DNA from: Acidobacteriota bacterium
GTDB lineage: Bacteria; Acidobacteriota; Blastocatellia; Pyrinomonadales; Pyrinomonadaceae
Length of the DNA: 64,000 nucleotides
Assembly (NCBI GenBank): GCA_019639235.1
Contig: JAHBSG010000006.1
Coordinates: forward strand, 1-64,000
Direction: 5' to 3'
The notes beneath the pieces are model-generated. The model saw only the letters and a list, made by a program, of their open reading frames with translations. It was not told the origin of the DNA and made no database searches. A program made the translations under genes and the position numbers. Of the stretch, positions 47,328-57,119 are shown piece after piece (the stretch's first letter is position 1; the number at the start of each line of letters is the position of its first letter).

Positions 47328-49411
47328 ACATCAGTTATAACTGGCTCAAGGAGCTTATTGAAATTGAACTTTCGCCGGAGGAGACGGCGGCGGCTTTGAC
47401 GCGTGTTGGGTTGGCGGTCGAGGGGATCCATCCGCACAAGGACGACCTTATCCTGGACATCGATCTTACGTCGAACCGCCCGGACTGCCTTTCGCATCTC
47501 GGCGTCGCCCGCGAACTCGGCGTGATAACGGGGCGGCCGTTAAAGGCCACGAGCGGGTCGGCGGCGGCGGGCGATGAGCTTGACGCGGTTCCCTTCCCTT
47601 CGGTGCTTGCTCCTGAGGTCGTGCGGGTCGATGCTCCGGAGCTTTGCCCCCGCTTCACCGCACGCGTGATACGCGGCGTGAAGATCGGCCCTTCGCCGCA
47701 ATGGCTGGTCGACCGGCTTGACGCTCTCGGCGAGCGTTCGATCAACAACGTCGCCGACATCACGAACTATGTAATGCTCGAACTCGGCCAGCCGATGCAC
47801 GCCTTTGACCTCGATAAGCTTGCCGAAAAGCGGATCGTCGTCCGCACCGCTCGGGCCGGCGAGAAGATCACAACGCTCGACGAGGTTGAACGCGAGCTTG
47901 ACGAAACGATGCTTGCGATCTGTGATGCCGAAAGGCCGGTTGCGGTCGCCGGTGTTATGGGCGGATTCGAAAGCGGTATCACAGATGCGACAACGAACGT
48001 CCTGCTTGAGGTCGCCTATTTCAAACGCGAGAACATCCGCCAAACCTCGCGTAAACTCGGCCTCGCGACCGAGGCGAGCTACCGCTTTGAACGCGGCGTC
48101 GATATCGAAAACCTGATCCGAGCCTCGGACCGTGCGACCGAGCTGATCCTCGAACTCGCGGGCGGCGAGGCCGCGGACATCGTCGACGTTTATCCCGAAC
48201 GCCAACCCGAGCGGACGGTTCAATCGGCCGACATCTCATCGGCTGTTAAGCGGCTCACCGGGCTCGATGTCGCGGCGGATGAGTGCGAGCGAGTTCTTTC
48301 TTCGCTCGGCATTGAGCGGACCGGCGAGGGCGAGTATAAATCGCCGACCTGGCGGCACGACATCGCCATCGAGGAAGACCTGGTAGAAGAGGTCGCCCGC
48401 CACGCCGGTTACGAGAACATCAAGGATGAACTGCCGCCGGCCTTTGGTGCGGGTGAATATCAGGCGACCGAGGTTCGGAAACGCCGCCTTCGCGGAGCGC
48501 TTGTCGAACAGGGCTTTGATGAGGCGATCGCCTATAGCTTCATCGACGTCCGCCACGATGACACCTTTGCGGCCGTTCCCGAGTTCCTTCGCGAGGGCGG
48601 CGAGGAAAAGTTCGTCACGCTTAAGGACTCGGTCATCGAAGGCGCCGTTCGGATGCGGCCAACGCTGATTCCCGGCCTGCTCGGAGCGTTGAGGCTCAAC
48701 CTCAACCATCAGCGGCGGGACGTAAAGCTCTTCGAGATCGGCAAGTCGTTCGCTGCGGCCGGGATCGGCGAACTCCCGACAGAACGCGAGCTTTTCACCA
48801 TCGCCGTGACCGGTGGCGAAGTCCATGAGGACCGTGCGATGCCCGCGCGTCCGCTTGATCTTTACGATGCAAAAGGAGCGGTCGAGGCCGCTCTTGAGGC
48901 GGCGGGAACAGCAGGATACGAATATCGCCCGGCGGAGGTCGCGCATTTGCGGGCCGGCCAGGCCGGCGAGGTCGTAAAGGACGGCCGCGTGGTCGGAACT
49001 TTCGGCCGGCTGAATGAGGAAATCGCAGCCAATTACAAGTTTAAGCAGCCTGTATATGTTGCGGAGCTCGATCTACAAACGATACTCGCGGAACCGAGCG
49101 AGCCGGCTGTTTACACGCCTCTATCGCGGTTTCCTTCGGTCATACGCGACATTTCGTTTTTGGTCCCGCGTTCGCTGACCTTTGCCGAGGTTCGGCGGAC
49201 CGCCCTTGCTGCGGGTTCCGCAAACCTCCGGGCGGTTTCGTTCGTCGATATCTTTGAAGGCAAAGGCCTTGCGGATGAAGTCCGGTCGCTGACCATCCGG
49301 CTAGAATTTCGCAGCGATGAACGAACTCTTACGGAGGCCGAGGTCGAGGCGGAATACGGCTCGATCCTCTCCCGGCTCAAGGATGAGCACGGGCTTGAGC
49401 CGCGATCCTAA
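47324..49411 (+). CDS. pheT: phenylalanine--tRNA ligase beta subunit
   Basis: 695 codons from ATG at 47324, overlapping the SIR2 gene stop (ATGA). The N-terminal part is [20 protein letters not shown], without an obvious tRNA-binding (EMAP-II) insertion. B3/B4 editing domain and B5 ([19 protein letters not shown]) are recognisable; the C-terminal FDX-ACB domain is [20 protein letters not shown]. Expected to assemble with PheS as a heterotetramer. Expression now depends on translation through the inserted defence gene. Confidence 0.95.
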   Translation: MNISYNWLKELIEIELSPEETAAALTRVGLAVEGIHPHKDDLILDIDLTSNRPDCLSHLGVARELGVITGRPLKATSGSAAAGDELDAVPFPSVLAPEVVRVDAPELCPRFTARVIRGVKIGPSPQWLVDRLDALGERSINNVADITNYVMLELGQPMHAFDLDKLAEKRIVVRTARAGEKITTLDEVERELDETMLAICDAERPVAVAGVMGGFESGITDATTNVLLEVAYFKRENIRQTSRKLGLATEASYRFERGVDIENLIRASDRATELILELAGGEAADIVDVYPERQPERTVQSADISSAVKRLTGLDVAADECERVLSSLGIERTGEGEYKSPTWRHDIAIEEDLVEEVARHAGYENIKDELPPAFGAGEYQATEVRKRRLRGALVEQGFDEAIAYSFIDVRHDDTFAAVPEFLREGGEEKFVTLKDSVIEGAVRMRPTLIPGLLGALRLNLNHQRRDVKLFEIGKSFAAAGIGELPTERELFTIAVTGGEVHEDRAMPARPLDLYDAKGAVEAALEAAGTAGYEYRPAEVAHLRAGQAGEVVKDGRVVGTFGRLNEEIAANYKFKQPVYVAELDLQTILAEPSEPAVYTPLSRFPSVIRDISFLVPRSLTFAEVRRTALAAGSANLRAVSFVDIFEGKGLADEVRSLTIRLEFRSDERTLTEAEVEAEYGSILSRLKDEHGLEPRS

Positions 49412-49504
49412 CGGCAACAAAGGATCGAACTTGCAGTTTCGTGAGAAAATTTGGATAATCGTCGTCACGCGATCAGCCAACACCTCTCACCTGGAGTCAA
49501 TCGG

Positions 49505-49792
49505 ATGAATGGTCTAACGGGAATGGAGAAGTTCTCGCATCTCGAGGATAAGATTTACCTCACCATCGAGTTTGCAAAGAAGCTTCGCGAGGAAAATGAA
49601 AAGCTCGAGAAAGAGCTCGTCGATCTTCGCCGGGAAAAGCTCGGGTTTGATGCCGAGCGAATGCGGCTTGAGGAGAAGATCGAATCGCTGCTTACCGAGC
49701 GCGACGCGATACAGCTCAAGGTCGAGGCAATGCTCGAGGCGATGACGATCCTCGATACCGAGGTCGCCGCCGCGGTCGGGAGGGTGCAGTGA
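49505..49792 (+). CDS. ZapB-like small coiled-coil protein
   Basis: About 95 codons from ATG at 49505, with GGAG upstream. Nearly all coiled coil (EFAKKLREENEKLEKELVDL, LEEKIESLLTERDAIQLKVE). Its stop overlaps the zapA start (TGATG), so the pair is coupled. Order and size fit a ZapB-type cell-division coiled-coil partner of ZapA, inferred from context. Confidence 0.65.
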   Translation: MNGLTGMEKFSHLEDKIYLTIEFAKKLREENEKLEKELVDLRREKLGFDAERMRLEEKIESLLTERDAIQLKVEAMLEAMTILDTEVAAAVGRVQ

Positions 49793-50148
49793 TGGCGGTC
49801 GGACGCGAGGACGGCGGCTCGGCCGAACAGGCGATCCGCGTCGAGATCTACAACCAGACTTACAGCATCCGCTCGGACGGCGACAACGAGTATATTCAGA
49901 AGCTCGCTGATTACGTCGATTCGAAGATGCGCGATATCTCTTCCGGAACCCTTACGGTCGATTCGCTCAAGGTCGCGATCCTTGCCGCACTTCACATCGC
50001 CGACGAACTCCATCAACAGCAGCACCAGCATCAGCAATCGGACGCCCAGCTTGCCTCGCGAAGTGCTGAATGCACCGAGATGCTCGACCGCATCCTCAAG
50101 CACAAGGACGTTGTTCCCCAGGAACTCGAGTCCGACCGTTCGATGTGA
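49792..50148 (+). CDS. zapA: cell division protein ZapA
   Basis: 118 codons from ATG at 49792. ZapA features: an N-terminal beta hairpin (RVEIYNQTYSIRSDGDNEYI), QKLADYVDSKMRDI and a C-terminal helix with a His/Gln-rich stretch (QQQHQHQQ). ZapA bundles FtsZ filaments. Followed by a probable 6S RNA, the usual arrangement in many bacteria. Confidence 0.88.
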   Translation: MAVGREDGGSAEQAIRVEIYNQTYSIRSDGDNEYIQKLADYVDSKMRDISSGTLTVDSLKVAILAALHIADELHQQQHQHQQSDAQLASRSAECTEMLDRILKHKDVVPQELESDRSM

Positions 50149-50261
50149 TTATTATCCGGGCAGAGCCCAGAGATTTCTTTCCTTCCAGTTCCCCGAGTGC
50201 TATAGTTTTCATAGGCGGCGAGCAACGACTGCCGGGTGCGTGACTGAACGCATTTATAATT

Positions 50262-50405
50262 GAGCCAACACTTGAATTGAGGGAGGCTGATGCCGATTTC
50301 AGTGCGGCTCCCTACGCGGGAAGCCGCCGGAGGATGAGGCTTAGATGCATCGAAAGATGTAGAAGGCCACCCACCTGTTTGAAACAGGTTCAATTCACGC
50401 GTTTG
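50262..50405 (+). ncRNA. ssrS: probable 6S RNA
   Basis: Located just after zapA, the classic ssrS site. The ends can pair (ttgaattga at 50273 with tcaattca at 50391), a G/C-rich stem leads to a central region, and the 3' part has ccacctgtttgaaacaggttcaa, similar to 6S 3' hairpins. A tataat box at 50255-50260 is a suitable promoter; an earlier tatagt box gives a longer RNA from about 50220. Boundaries approximate. Confidence 0.6.
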
Positions 50406-50433
50406 GAACGGCTCAGGCGGTCGCTCGCTGCTT

Positions 50434-51228
50434 TTACTTTTCTACGGGGATCATTTCCGCCTCGGTCTCGCGTTCAAGTTCCGATCGGATCTCTTCCGCG
50501 GCCTGCGCTTCCTGAAGTGCCAGCGGGAGTTCGGATGATCGTGCCGAGAGCCGTTTCATCGCGAGCTCCGTTCCGGCGAGGCTGCCGCCGCGAAGTGCCG
50601 CGGCTTCGATCATTTGCAGCCGGGCCTCGGCCTCGCCGAGCATACCTTGAGCGTCAGCGTTTATCTTCTCGATCTTTTCGGCGTCCTTCTTTATCGAGTC
50701 GAGAAACTCGGCTTTTCGATCTGTTTTCAATTGACGCAGTTTGTTCTCTCGCCGCTTGGTTTCGTTGAGCTTCTTACGTGTCGCCCTAATGACACGCGTT
50801 GCCGTCAGCCGCGAGGCGAGCGTTTCTCGGTAAGCATCGGCAAGCAGTGGGTCGTTGCGCTCCATTTCCTTAAGGGCACGCTTCTCCTGCGGCTTCAGTT
50901 CATGCCGAAACCAATCCACCTCGCCGGCCTTAATGCCGTCAACGGCCATCAGTTCCCTCACTTCATTTCGCCAGCGTGAATACTTGTATGTGAAGATGGC
51001 AGAAAGAATTGCCCCTTTCAGGAAACCGATCGCCGTGATGAGGAATCCAAAGAAAAGGATCGTAGCCGCGACCGGAGGAGACGAGGCGAAAAGCACGAAC
51101 AAGATCGCCGAAACGATGATCGGCAATAGCGTCAGAACCACCGGCGACGCAATGGCCGCGAGGCGCAGATTCCGGCCGCGGGCAAGCTCGCGGGCGTCAA
51201 TATCGTATTTTACCGGCAGGTCGCTCAT
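50434..51228 (-). CDS. membrane-anchored coiled-coil protein
   Basis: 264 codons. Two transmembrane helices (about 22-50 and 55-80) precede a long charged coiled coil to the C-terminus (RKKLNETKRRENKLRQL, FLDSIKKDAEKIEKINADAQ, EAQAAEEIRSELERETEAEM). No family recognised. Its 3' end meets the end of the 6S RNA. Confidence 0.65.
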   Translation of the reverse strand: MSDLPVKYDIDARELARGRNLRLAAIASPVVLTLLPIIVSAILFVLFASSPPVAATILFFGFLITAIGFLKGAILSAIFTYKYSRWRNEVRELMAVDGIKAGEVDWFRHELKPQEKRALKEMERNDPLLADAYRETLASRLTATRVIRATRKKLNETKRRENKLRQLKTDRKAEFLDSIKKDAEKIEKINADAQGMLGEAEARLQMIEAAALRGGSLAGTELAMKRLSARSSELPLALQEAQAAEEIRSELERETEAEMIPVEK

Positions 51229-51282
51229 TCCCGATTTACTTTACAAACACTACCATTCTAATTCAAACTAGGGCCTGAAACG

Positions 51283-52272
51283 ATGAGCAACGAACGAAAA
51301 CCTTTCAGATCGAGTAGGTTGGCACTGGCGAAAGCGGCGGCAAATTCGCTTGTTTGCGTGCTGTTCACTTTGCTCGTCGCTCCGGCGGCATGGGGACAGG
51401 ATCAGCCGATCAGCCAGGCCCGGACGGTTTCGATCCCGATCTCGATCTATACCCAGCAGGAATTAAAGACGGGCCAACAGCAGGAACTGGTCGAGGTCGA
51501 TCAACTCATAGTTCGCGAGAATGGTGTTGAGCAGACGATCTTGTCGATCCGAAGTATAGATGAAGCTCCGCTGGCTCTCGCCGTTCTGATCCAGGACGAC
51601 CTGACGACCGAGTTCAACCTGCAATTGAAAGATATCGCGAACTTCATTCGTGGACTTCCGAAAGGCTCACGGGTGATGGTCGGATACCTTCGGGCGGGCG
51701 TCCTTCAGGTTCGGCAACGTTTCACGACCGACCTTGATAAGGCCGCACGGTCGCTCCGGATCGTCGGCTCAAGCACGACCGTTTCGCCGCGGAATCCTTA
51801 TGACGGTGTGCTCGATGCCCTGAATCGTTTCGATTCGCTTCCGGCCGGACGCCGGGCGATCTTTATGGTCTCGGACGGTGTCGATGCCTCACAGGGCTTC
51901 TTCGGCGCAACTCCGAGCCAGAGCGTCGATCTGGACCGGGCGATCTTTAATGCCCAACGCAAAAGCGTCTCGGTGTTTTCCATCTATTCACCGACCGTTC
52001 TGACCGACAACCGGAATTCGGCGCTGGCATTGTTTGGGCAGGGTTCGCTTGAGCGGCTTGCGAAGGAAACAGGCGGCCGGGCGTTCTTTCAGGGCCAGAT
52101 CGCTCCGATCAGCTACGACCCGTTCTTTCGCGAGCTAAAGCTGCTGCTTGACCGTCAGTTTCTGTTGACCTATCTTTCGACGAGTACGAAAAAGGGTTTC
52201 TATCGCCTGGACGTCCTGAGCACAAATCCGGACGTGCGAATTGTACACCCGAAAGGTTACGTTTACCGCTAA
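51283..52272 (+). CDS. acidobacterial-type VWA domain secreted protein
   Basis: 329 codons. Signal peptide about 20-38 (WGQ cut). The VWA fold and the segments LPAGRRAIFMVSDGVDASQG and GQGSLERLAKETGGRAFFQG match VWFA-related proteins abundant in Acidobacteria. The MIDAS DxSxS is replaced by IQDDLTTE, so metal binding is doubtful. Convergent with the zinc-ribbon gene, one base apart. Confidence 0.8.
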   Translation: MSNERKPFRSSRLALAKAAANSLVCVLFTLLVAPAAWGQDQPISQARTVSIPISIYTQQELKTGQQQELVEVDQLIVRENGVEQTILSIRSIDEAPLALAVLIQDDLTTEFNLQLKDIANFIRGLPKGSRVMVGYLRAGVLQVRQRFTTDLDKAARSLRIVGSSTTVSPRNPYDGVLDALNRFDSLPAGRRAIFMVSDGVDASQGFFGATPSQSVDLDRAIFNAQRKSVSVFSIYSPTVLTDNRNSALALFGQGSLERLAKETGGRAFFQGQIAPISYDPFFRELKLLLDRQFLLTYLSTSTKKGFYRLDVLSTNPDVRIVHPKGYVYR

Positions 52273-52273
52273 A

Positions 52274-52723
52274 CTATTTGACCGCCCGCTTGCAAATTGG
52301 GCAGACGGGTACGTCCTCTTTCAACAACAATCCGATCCAGAAAAAAAAGAGCGTGAAGATGAGAAGGGTGCCGAAGACGATCCAGCCTGCGGTCGAGATG
52401 CGCCGCTCGATGACCGGAAGGAAATGCGTCCCGCAAAATGGGCAGCGATAGTTGCCGGAAAGGTCTTTGGGGCCGGTGTAGGCAAGGGCTCCTGCCTGCG
52501 GGGCTAGGGGAGCTTCGAGAAGCGGAGTTGTCCGCGGCCGGGCGCCCAGATTGATCGTCCGGCCTTCGGCCTGCGTTTGAAACTCATCGGTCTTCCATGC
52601 ATAGGGCCGCGGCGGAGCCTGGTCGTAATCAACCTGCTGCCGAACGGCCATCCTCGCTCCGCAAAACCGGCAGAACTGGCTTTCATCGGCATTCGTTTTG
52701 CCGCAATTTTGACACTGGATCAC
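52274..52723 (-). CDS. double zinc-ribbon membrane protein
   Basis: 149 codons. An N-terminal zinc ribbon CQNCGKTN...CRFCGAR (residues 4-24), a linker, a second half-ribbon CPFCGTHF, a transmembrane helix (about 112-135) and a final CPICKR. Typical of small regulatory or scaffolding zinc-ribbon proteins; partner unknown. Confidence 0.75.
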   Translation of the reverse strand: MIQCQNCGKTNADESQFCRFCGARMAVRQQVDYDQAPPRPYAWKTDEFQTQAEGRTINLGARPRTTPLLEAPLAPQAGALAYTGPKDLSGNYRCPFCGTHFLPVIERRISTAGWIVFGTLLIFTLFFFWIGLLLKEDVPVCPICKRAVK

Positions 52724-52781
52724 AACCTTAAGCTACGCGGAACCGCCGGCGGAGGTTCCATTACATCCTTTAACGACAAGA

Positions 52782-53750
52782 CTAAAAGCGGATGCGTTCG
52801 CCGCTTCGGATGGCAGTATACACCGATTCGACCAATTCGACCGACCGGAAACCATCTTCGGCCGTCACCAGCGGCTCGCTGCCCGCGAGGATCGAATCGA
52901 TGAACGCACGGTCCTCCTGAACGTAGCCCCAACGTTCCTCTTTTTCCGTCATATGAAATGAGAGCGTTTCAAAGTTTGCGTCCATTCCGCGGGAATCGAG
53001 CAGGCGTTCCATCTCTTCGGTCATTATGGTTCTGTGATGGCAAAAGACCTCGATCCTCTCAAAGGGAAAATGCCAGCTCGCGTCCGAGGAAGATGCGAAG
53101 GTGCAGTGAAAGCCGCTCTTGAACTTGAAGATGATCGAAAATTCATCGAGTTCGGGATATTCGTGCTGTGACCCGTAGGCGACCAGTTCTTCGATCTCAC
53201 CGAACTGGAACCGCATCATATCGAAAAGGTGGATGGTCGTTTCGTATAGAAAGCCGCCGGTCACATTCACATCGCCGGTCCAGACCGGATTCTTCAGCTC
53301 ACCGCGGTTCATCTTAATGTGGGCCGAGTGGGCCGTGTCGTTACCGAGCAGCTCCTTCAGCGTCGCATAGACCGGTGCAAAGCGGCGGTTGTGCCCGACC
53401 TGAAATATCCCTTTACCGGCGTTCGCGGCGTCGCGAAGTTCGCGGGCATCTTCGATGCCAATTGCGAACGGCTTTTCGCAAAAGACATGCTTCCCTTCGG
53501 CAATGGCGTGCAAAGCGATCTCTTTGTGCGTCTTGTTCGGCGAGCAAACGAGAACTGCGTCGCAGTTCGCCATCAATTCGTCACGCGATGAACAAACCTT
53601 GCCGCCGATGCTCTTGGCGGTACGCTCCGCCCGCTCCGGGACGATATCGAACAACGCCGAAACCTCGGCACGCTCATCGCGGGTATAAATACGCCCATGA
53701 ACATTGCCGATGTACCCGGTTCCTACTATGCCAATACGAACTTTACTCAT
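52782..53750 (-). CDS. Gfo/Idh/MocA-family oxidoreductase
   Basis: 322 codons. NAD(P)-binding GIVGTGYIGNVHGRIY at the N-terminus, the EKPFAIG motif (Lys of the EKP signature), and substrate-domain strands (SHINRGELKNP-like; HIKMNRGELKN). The family oxidises or reduces sugars and inositol. Same strand as the sugar-phosphate isomerase-like gene upstream, about 100 bases apart, so the two may act in one sugar or inositol pathway. Confidence 0.88.
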   Translation of the reverse strand: MSKVRIGIVGTGYIGNVHGRIYTRDERAEVSALFDIVPERAERTAKSIGGKVCSSRDELMANCDAVLVCSPNKTHKEIALHAIAEGKHVFCEKPFAIGIEDARELRDAANAGKGIFQVGHNRRFAPVYATLKELLGNDTAHSAHIKMNRGELKNPVWTGDVNVTGGFLYETTIHLFDMMRFQFGEIEELVAYGSQHEYPELDEFSIIFKFKSGFHCTFASSSDASWHFPFERIEVFCHHRTIMTEEMERLLDSRGMDANFETLSFHMTEKEERWGYVQEDRAFIDSILAGSEPLVTAEDGFRSVELVESVYTAIRSGERIRF

Positions 53751-53850
53751 TGCATTTTTAACGACGGATCAACACTGATTCGCATCGATTGTGGACGATC
53801 CGTCAAAGGGACAATCCGTGAAGATCCGCGTGAGTCTGTTGTTCATTCCC

Positions 53851-54699
53851 CTACCAGCTTCCGCCGGCTGCGTACTTTCCGAGTCCGAGAGCCTTTTCGG
53901 CCGCTTCTTTCGCTTCTTTGGCGACGACGAACGGGTCACGCTCCCAATATTCCGGCCGAAAGATCTCGACGCTTGCCGGGCCTTCGTAGCCGATCTTGTC
54001 GAGCGTCTCTTTCATCTTTGCGATCGGCAGAACGCCTTCGCCCGGATAGAGCCGCTTTGAGTCGTTGAGCTGATCTTTCGGCAGATCTTCGGCTCCATTG
54101 ATGTGAAAGATGAAAAGCTTCTTCGGGTCCAGATTCTCGAGAGCTTCCCACGAAGAACTGCCCGCGTAAAAATGATACGTGTCGATCACATTCCCGACGC
54201 TTTCGCGGCCAACGAGGTCAACGATCTTGCTGCCGAGGTCGAGCGTCGTTACCGAGTTCCCTGCCTCGCCGAGAAACTCAAAGCCGAGCTTTATGCCGTG
54301 CGGTTCCGCAATATCTGCCAGTTCATTAAGCACGCGGACGGATTCCTTGATTGTCTCTTCGTCGGTCTTCGGGCCTTGCCGAAGGGCACCCGGAACGGAT
54401 AGCACGTACGGGCAACCGATCGCCGCCGAAATGGCCGAAAGCTTTTCGCATTCTTCCTTGATCGCGGCGTAGTCTTCGTCCGACCGCCACGTAATGTGCT
54501 CGAGCGTGTTTATCGAAAGCACTCCGACGCCGGTCTCTGCCAAAAGCTGCTTCAGGTCCTCGACCGTATGCGTTTCAAGGTAGTCGTAAAGCTTATTCGA
54601 ACGGAGTTCCACCAGTTCAAATCCAGCCGCCGCGGCCGAGCGGATGTCCGTCTCGAGGTCCGCGGTCATCGTTGTTGCGCCATTGATCGCCAGTCTCAT
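53851..54699 (-). CDS. sugar phosphate isomerase/epimerase (xylose isomerase-like TIM barrel)
   Basis: 282 codons. AP endonuclease family 2/IolE-like barrel with metal-binding residues in LGFEFLG, VIDTYHFY, FIFHINGAED and SVEIFRPEYW. Likely isomerises or epimerises a sugar or inositol derivative; exact substrate not defined. Operon partner of the Gfo/Idh/MocA gene. Confidence 0.83.
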   Translation of the reverse strand: MRLAINGATTMTADLETDIRSAAAAGFELVELRSNKLYDYLETHTVEDLKQLLAETGVGVLSINTLEHITWRSDEDYAAIKEECEKLSAISAAIGCPYVLSVPGALRQGPKTDEETIKESVRVLNELADIAEPHGIKLGFEFLGEAGNSVTTLDLGSKIVDLVGRESVGNVIDTYHFYAGSSSWEALENLDPKKLFIFHINGAEDLPKDQLNDSKRLYPGEGVLPIAKMKETLDKIGYEGPASVEIFRPEYWERDPFVVAKEAKEAAEKALGLGKYAAGGSW

Positions 54700-54862
54700 A
54701 ATCTCTCCTCTTGCTTAAAAGCAAAGCCAAATTCTAGCACGCCGAGCGCCGCAAAACATAAACAGCAGCGAGGCCCGGCAACCCTAAACATTGCCATTAC
54801 GTCCAAACATCGGTTAACCTAGGGGTTCGGCCCCTGCCCGTTGTAAATTCCGCAAAATCATT

Positions 54863-56236
54863 ATGAGGTCTGCATTATTTTCACTCGTTTTCGCTCTACT
54901 GCTTTCGATCTCTTCGCTCGGCCAGTCGTCCGATGCCGCCCTGCGGCGGGCGATTGACGCCGATAATGCGGCAAAGCTTGAGGCCGGCGGAAAACTGCCG
55001 GTCATGGCTGTTGAAGAACATCTCTCGCGAGCCGAAACGTATATGGCGAATCGGCTTTTTCCGCAGGCCCGCGAACACTGGGCGATCGTGCTCGAGAAAT
55101 ACCCTGAGGCAGCCGGAACGCCGAAGGCTCTTTTCGGCACCGCCCGCTCGTATATGTGGGAACGCGAGTACCTGAAGGCGGTCGACTGGTTCGATCGTCT
55201 GCTGAAGGACCACCCAATGACCAAAGAAGGCCGCGACGGGCTCGCCTTCAAAGGGGCAAGCTACGTTCGTGCCGGAAAGAATCTTGAAGCCGCCCGAACC
55301 TACGAGCAATACACCGTAATGTTCCCGACCGGCGAGCGGATCGAATCGGCATACCTCAACATCATCGACGCCTATCGCGAAGCGGGCGAATACACGAGAG
55401 CTGCAGAATGGGTTGAGAAGGCGGTGCGTGAATTTCCGGGCAAGACGACCGAGGTCAATGCCTTACAGGCGCTGGTCAGGATGGAACTCTATCGCGGCCG
55501 TTGGAATGAGGCGGCGGCGGCGGCCGACCGAATGCTCGCGGTCCGGAGCTTTGCGGGCTCGATGACCTCCGCGGACGAAGCGAGATTTTTAAAGGGCTTT
55601 GCCCTGGACAAAGCCGGAAAAAAGGTGGAAGCGAATAGCGTTTTTACGTCGATCACTCAGTCTCCGACCTCTTACTTCGGCGGCCTCGCCGACGAGCGAA
55701 GCGCCGGGTCGCCGGTCAAAAAGACCGCTGCGGTCTCTTCGGGAATGTATTCTCAATACCCGACTCCTTTCAAGCTTCAGGTGATGCGGCACGCCGCGAA
55801 GCAACGGATAGACCCGCGGTTCATTCTGGCGATCATGAAGCAGGAGAGCTCGTTCCGGCCGACCGCAAAGTCACCGGCCGGTGCTCGCGGGCTTATTCAG
55901 CTCGTTTTCGATACGGCGATCAAATATAAGGATGAGGCCGGCTATCCGCGGCTGCAGCCCGATGACCTTTACGACCCCGAAACGAACATCGCCATCGGCT
56001 CGATCTATATTCGGAAGATCAAGGACGAATTTGGCGGGCTCTATGAAGCCGTTGCAGCAAGCTACAACGCCGGCGAAGACAACGCTGCACGTTGGCTCAA
56101 CCGCACGAAGCCCAAAGATCGGGGACTTTTCGCTGCAGAGGTCGGCTTTGCTGAGACCAAGAATTACGTCTTCAAGGTGATGAACAACTATCGGGTCTAT
56201 CGCGAACTCTACGACGAAAAACTGAATCGCCGATAA
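54863..56236 (+). CDS. lytic murein transglycosylase (Slt70-like)
   Basis: 457 codons. Signal peptide 1-20, TPR-type helical region (about 50-260) and a C-terminal SLT domain. The catalytic Glu is Glu328 in ILAIMKQESSF, followed by AKSPAGARGLIQL, PETNIAIGSIYIRKI and VAASYNAGEDNAARW. Cleaves peptidoglycan glycan strands. Ends at a strong terminator. Confidence 0.9.
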   Translation: MRSALFSLVFALLLSISSLGQSSDAALRRAIDADNAAKLEAGGKLPVMAVEEHLSRAETYMANRLFPQAREHWAIVLEKYPEAAGTPKALFGTARSYMWEREYLKAVDWFDRLLKDHPMTKEGRDGLAFKGASYVRAGKNLEAARTYEQYTVMFPTGERIESAYLNIIDAYREAGEYTRAAEWVEKAVREFPGKTTEVNALQALVRMELYRGRWNEAAAAADRMLAVRSFAGSMTSADEARFLKGFALDKAGKKVEANSVFTSITQSPTSYFGGLADERSAGSPVKKTAAVSSGMYSQYPTPFKLQVMRHAAKQRIDPRFILAIMKQESSFRPTAKSPAGARGLIQLVFDTAIKYKDEAGYPRLQPDDLYDPETNIAIGSIYIRKIKDEFGGLYEAVAASYNAGEDNAARWLNRTKPKDRGLFAAEVGFAETKNYVFKVMNNYRVYRELYDEKLNRR

Positions 56237-56259
56237 ACTCTTGCGACGACCGAAAATGA

Positions 56260-56291
56260 AAAATGCCCGGCAATTTGCGACCGGGCATTTT
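56260..56291. terminator. bidirectional Rho-independent terminator
   Basis: An 11-bp stem (aaaatgcccgg with ccgggcatttt) around a 10-nt loop, A/T-rich at the base on both sides, between the convergent transglycosylase and small secreted-protein genes. Confidence 0.88.
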
Positions 56292-56310
56292 CATTTAGAG
56301 CAGTTTCGGA

Positions 56311-56745
56311 CTATTGACAAGCCGTTTTGCGCCAGCCGATTGGCCCTTCCATGCACTGGAATAACTGGCCAACGCCATCAAGAGCGAACGACGTATCCTC
56401 AACATCGCTCTTGCTAAGCTCAAGCCGGTAAAGCTTTCCGAGCACCGATTCATCGTCCTCGACGAGGCGGGAAACAAAAACAACCGTTACGCTCTTTTCG
56501 TTGACCTCGCCAAGTTGATAGACGCTAAAATCAGGGGCCGCACCGACCTCGATATTGAGTTCGGCGAGCATTTTTACTGCGCACTGCTCCGGAGTGCCTG
56601 CACATTCCGCCGGTGCTGAATACTCGATGCCGTCCCAGCGGGTCGGGTCCGTTACAAACTTTGAGAACTTCTGCTGACCGAATGCATCGGCTGAGAACAA
56701 TAAGAATGCGAATACGAATAGAGCGACAAACGTTGTTCTTTTCAT
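56311..56745 (-). CDS. small secreted protein of unknown function
   Basis: 144 codons. Signal peptide 1-22 (ending DAFG). Four Cys residues in two pairs (SAPAECAGTPEQC and LFQCMEGPIGWRKTAC) suggest disulfides in the mature protein. Monocistronic; not recognised. Confidence 0.65.
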   Translation of the reverse strand: MKRTTFVALFVFAFLLFSADAFGQQKFSKFVTDPTRWDGIEYSAPAECAGTPEQCAVKMLAELNIEVGAAPDFSVYQLGEVNEKSVTVVFVSRLVEDDESVLGKLYRLELSKSDVEDTSFALDGVGQLFQCMEGPIGWRKTACQ

Positions 56746-57119
56746 TGATTTCCTCCTTTGATGTTGAAGAGATGGGTTATCCGGGGGAAATGGCCGGAAC
56801 GGTTGAACCGCCTGCTGACAAGCGGATATGTTCGATTACTGGAACAGCTATTCTTTGCGTCGAAAATTGAACGAATTATCGGCGAGAGCCGTTTGAGGTC
56901 TGCTTTGTGGGCGGCACTGCCAATTGCACATACCGGCACAACACGTTTTAACATATCATGATTTCGCTACTTTTGTCCAGAAACTCTCGAGATCGGGCAA
57001 TATCGGCACGATAAAACGCCCGAGATCATGCCCCGCGACGACCGGCACAAGTCAAAGTGCCCGTGCGCGGCAGCCTATGAAAATTTGAAAACTGCCCGCC
57101 ACCGTCTAAAATAAACTCT
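56746..57119. other. noncoding stretch, no clear element
   Basis: 374 bases between the divergent small secreted-protein gene and agmatinase. Short open frames exist on both strands but lack ribosome sites and family likeness. A loose inverted repeat (gatcgggc and gcccgagatc, about 56991-57027) may be regulatory. Presumed to hold two promoters. Confidence 0.5.

Noticed and set aside
56742..56961. overlapping 67-70 codon frames upstream of agmatinase
   Set aside because: Mirror-image frames on both strands with no supporting signals.
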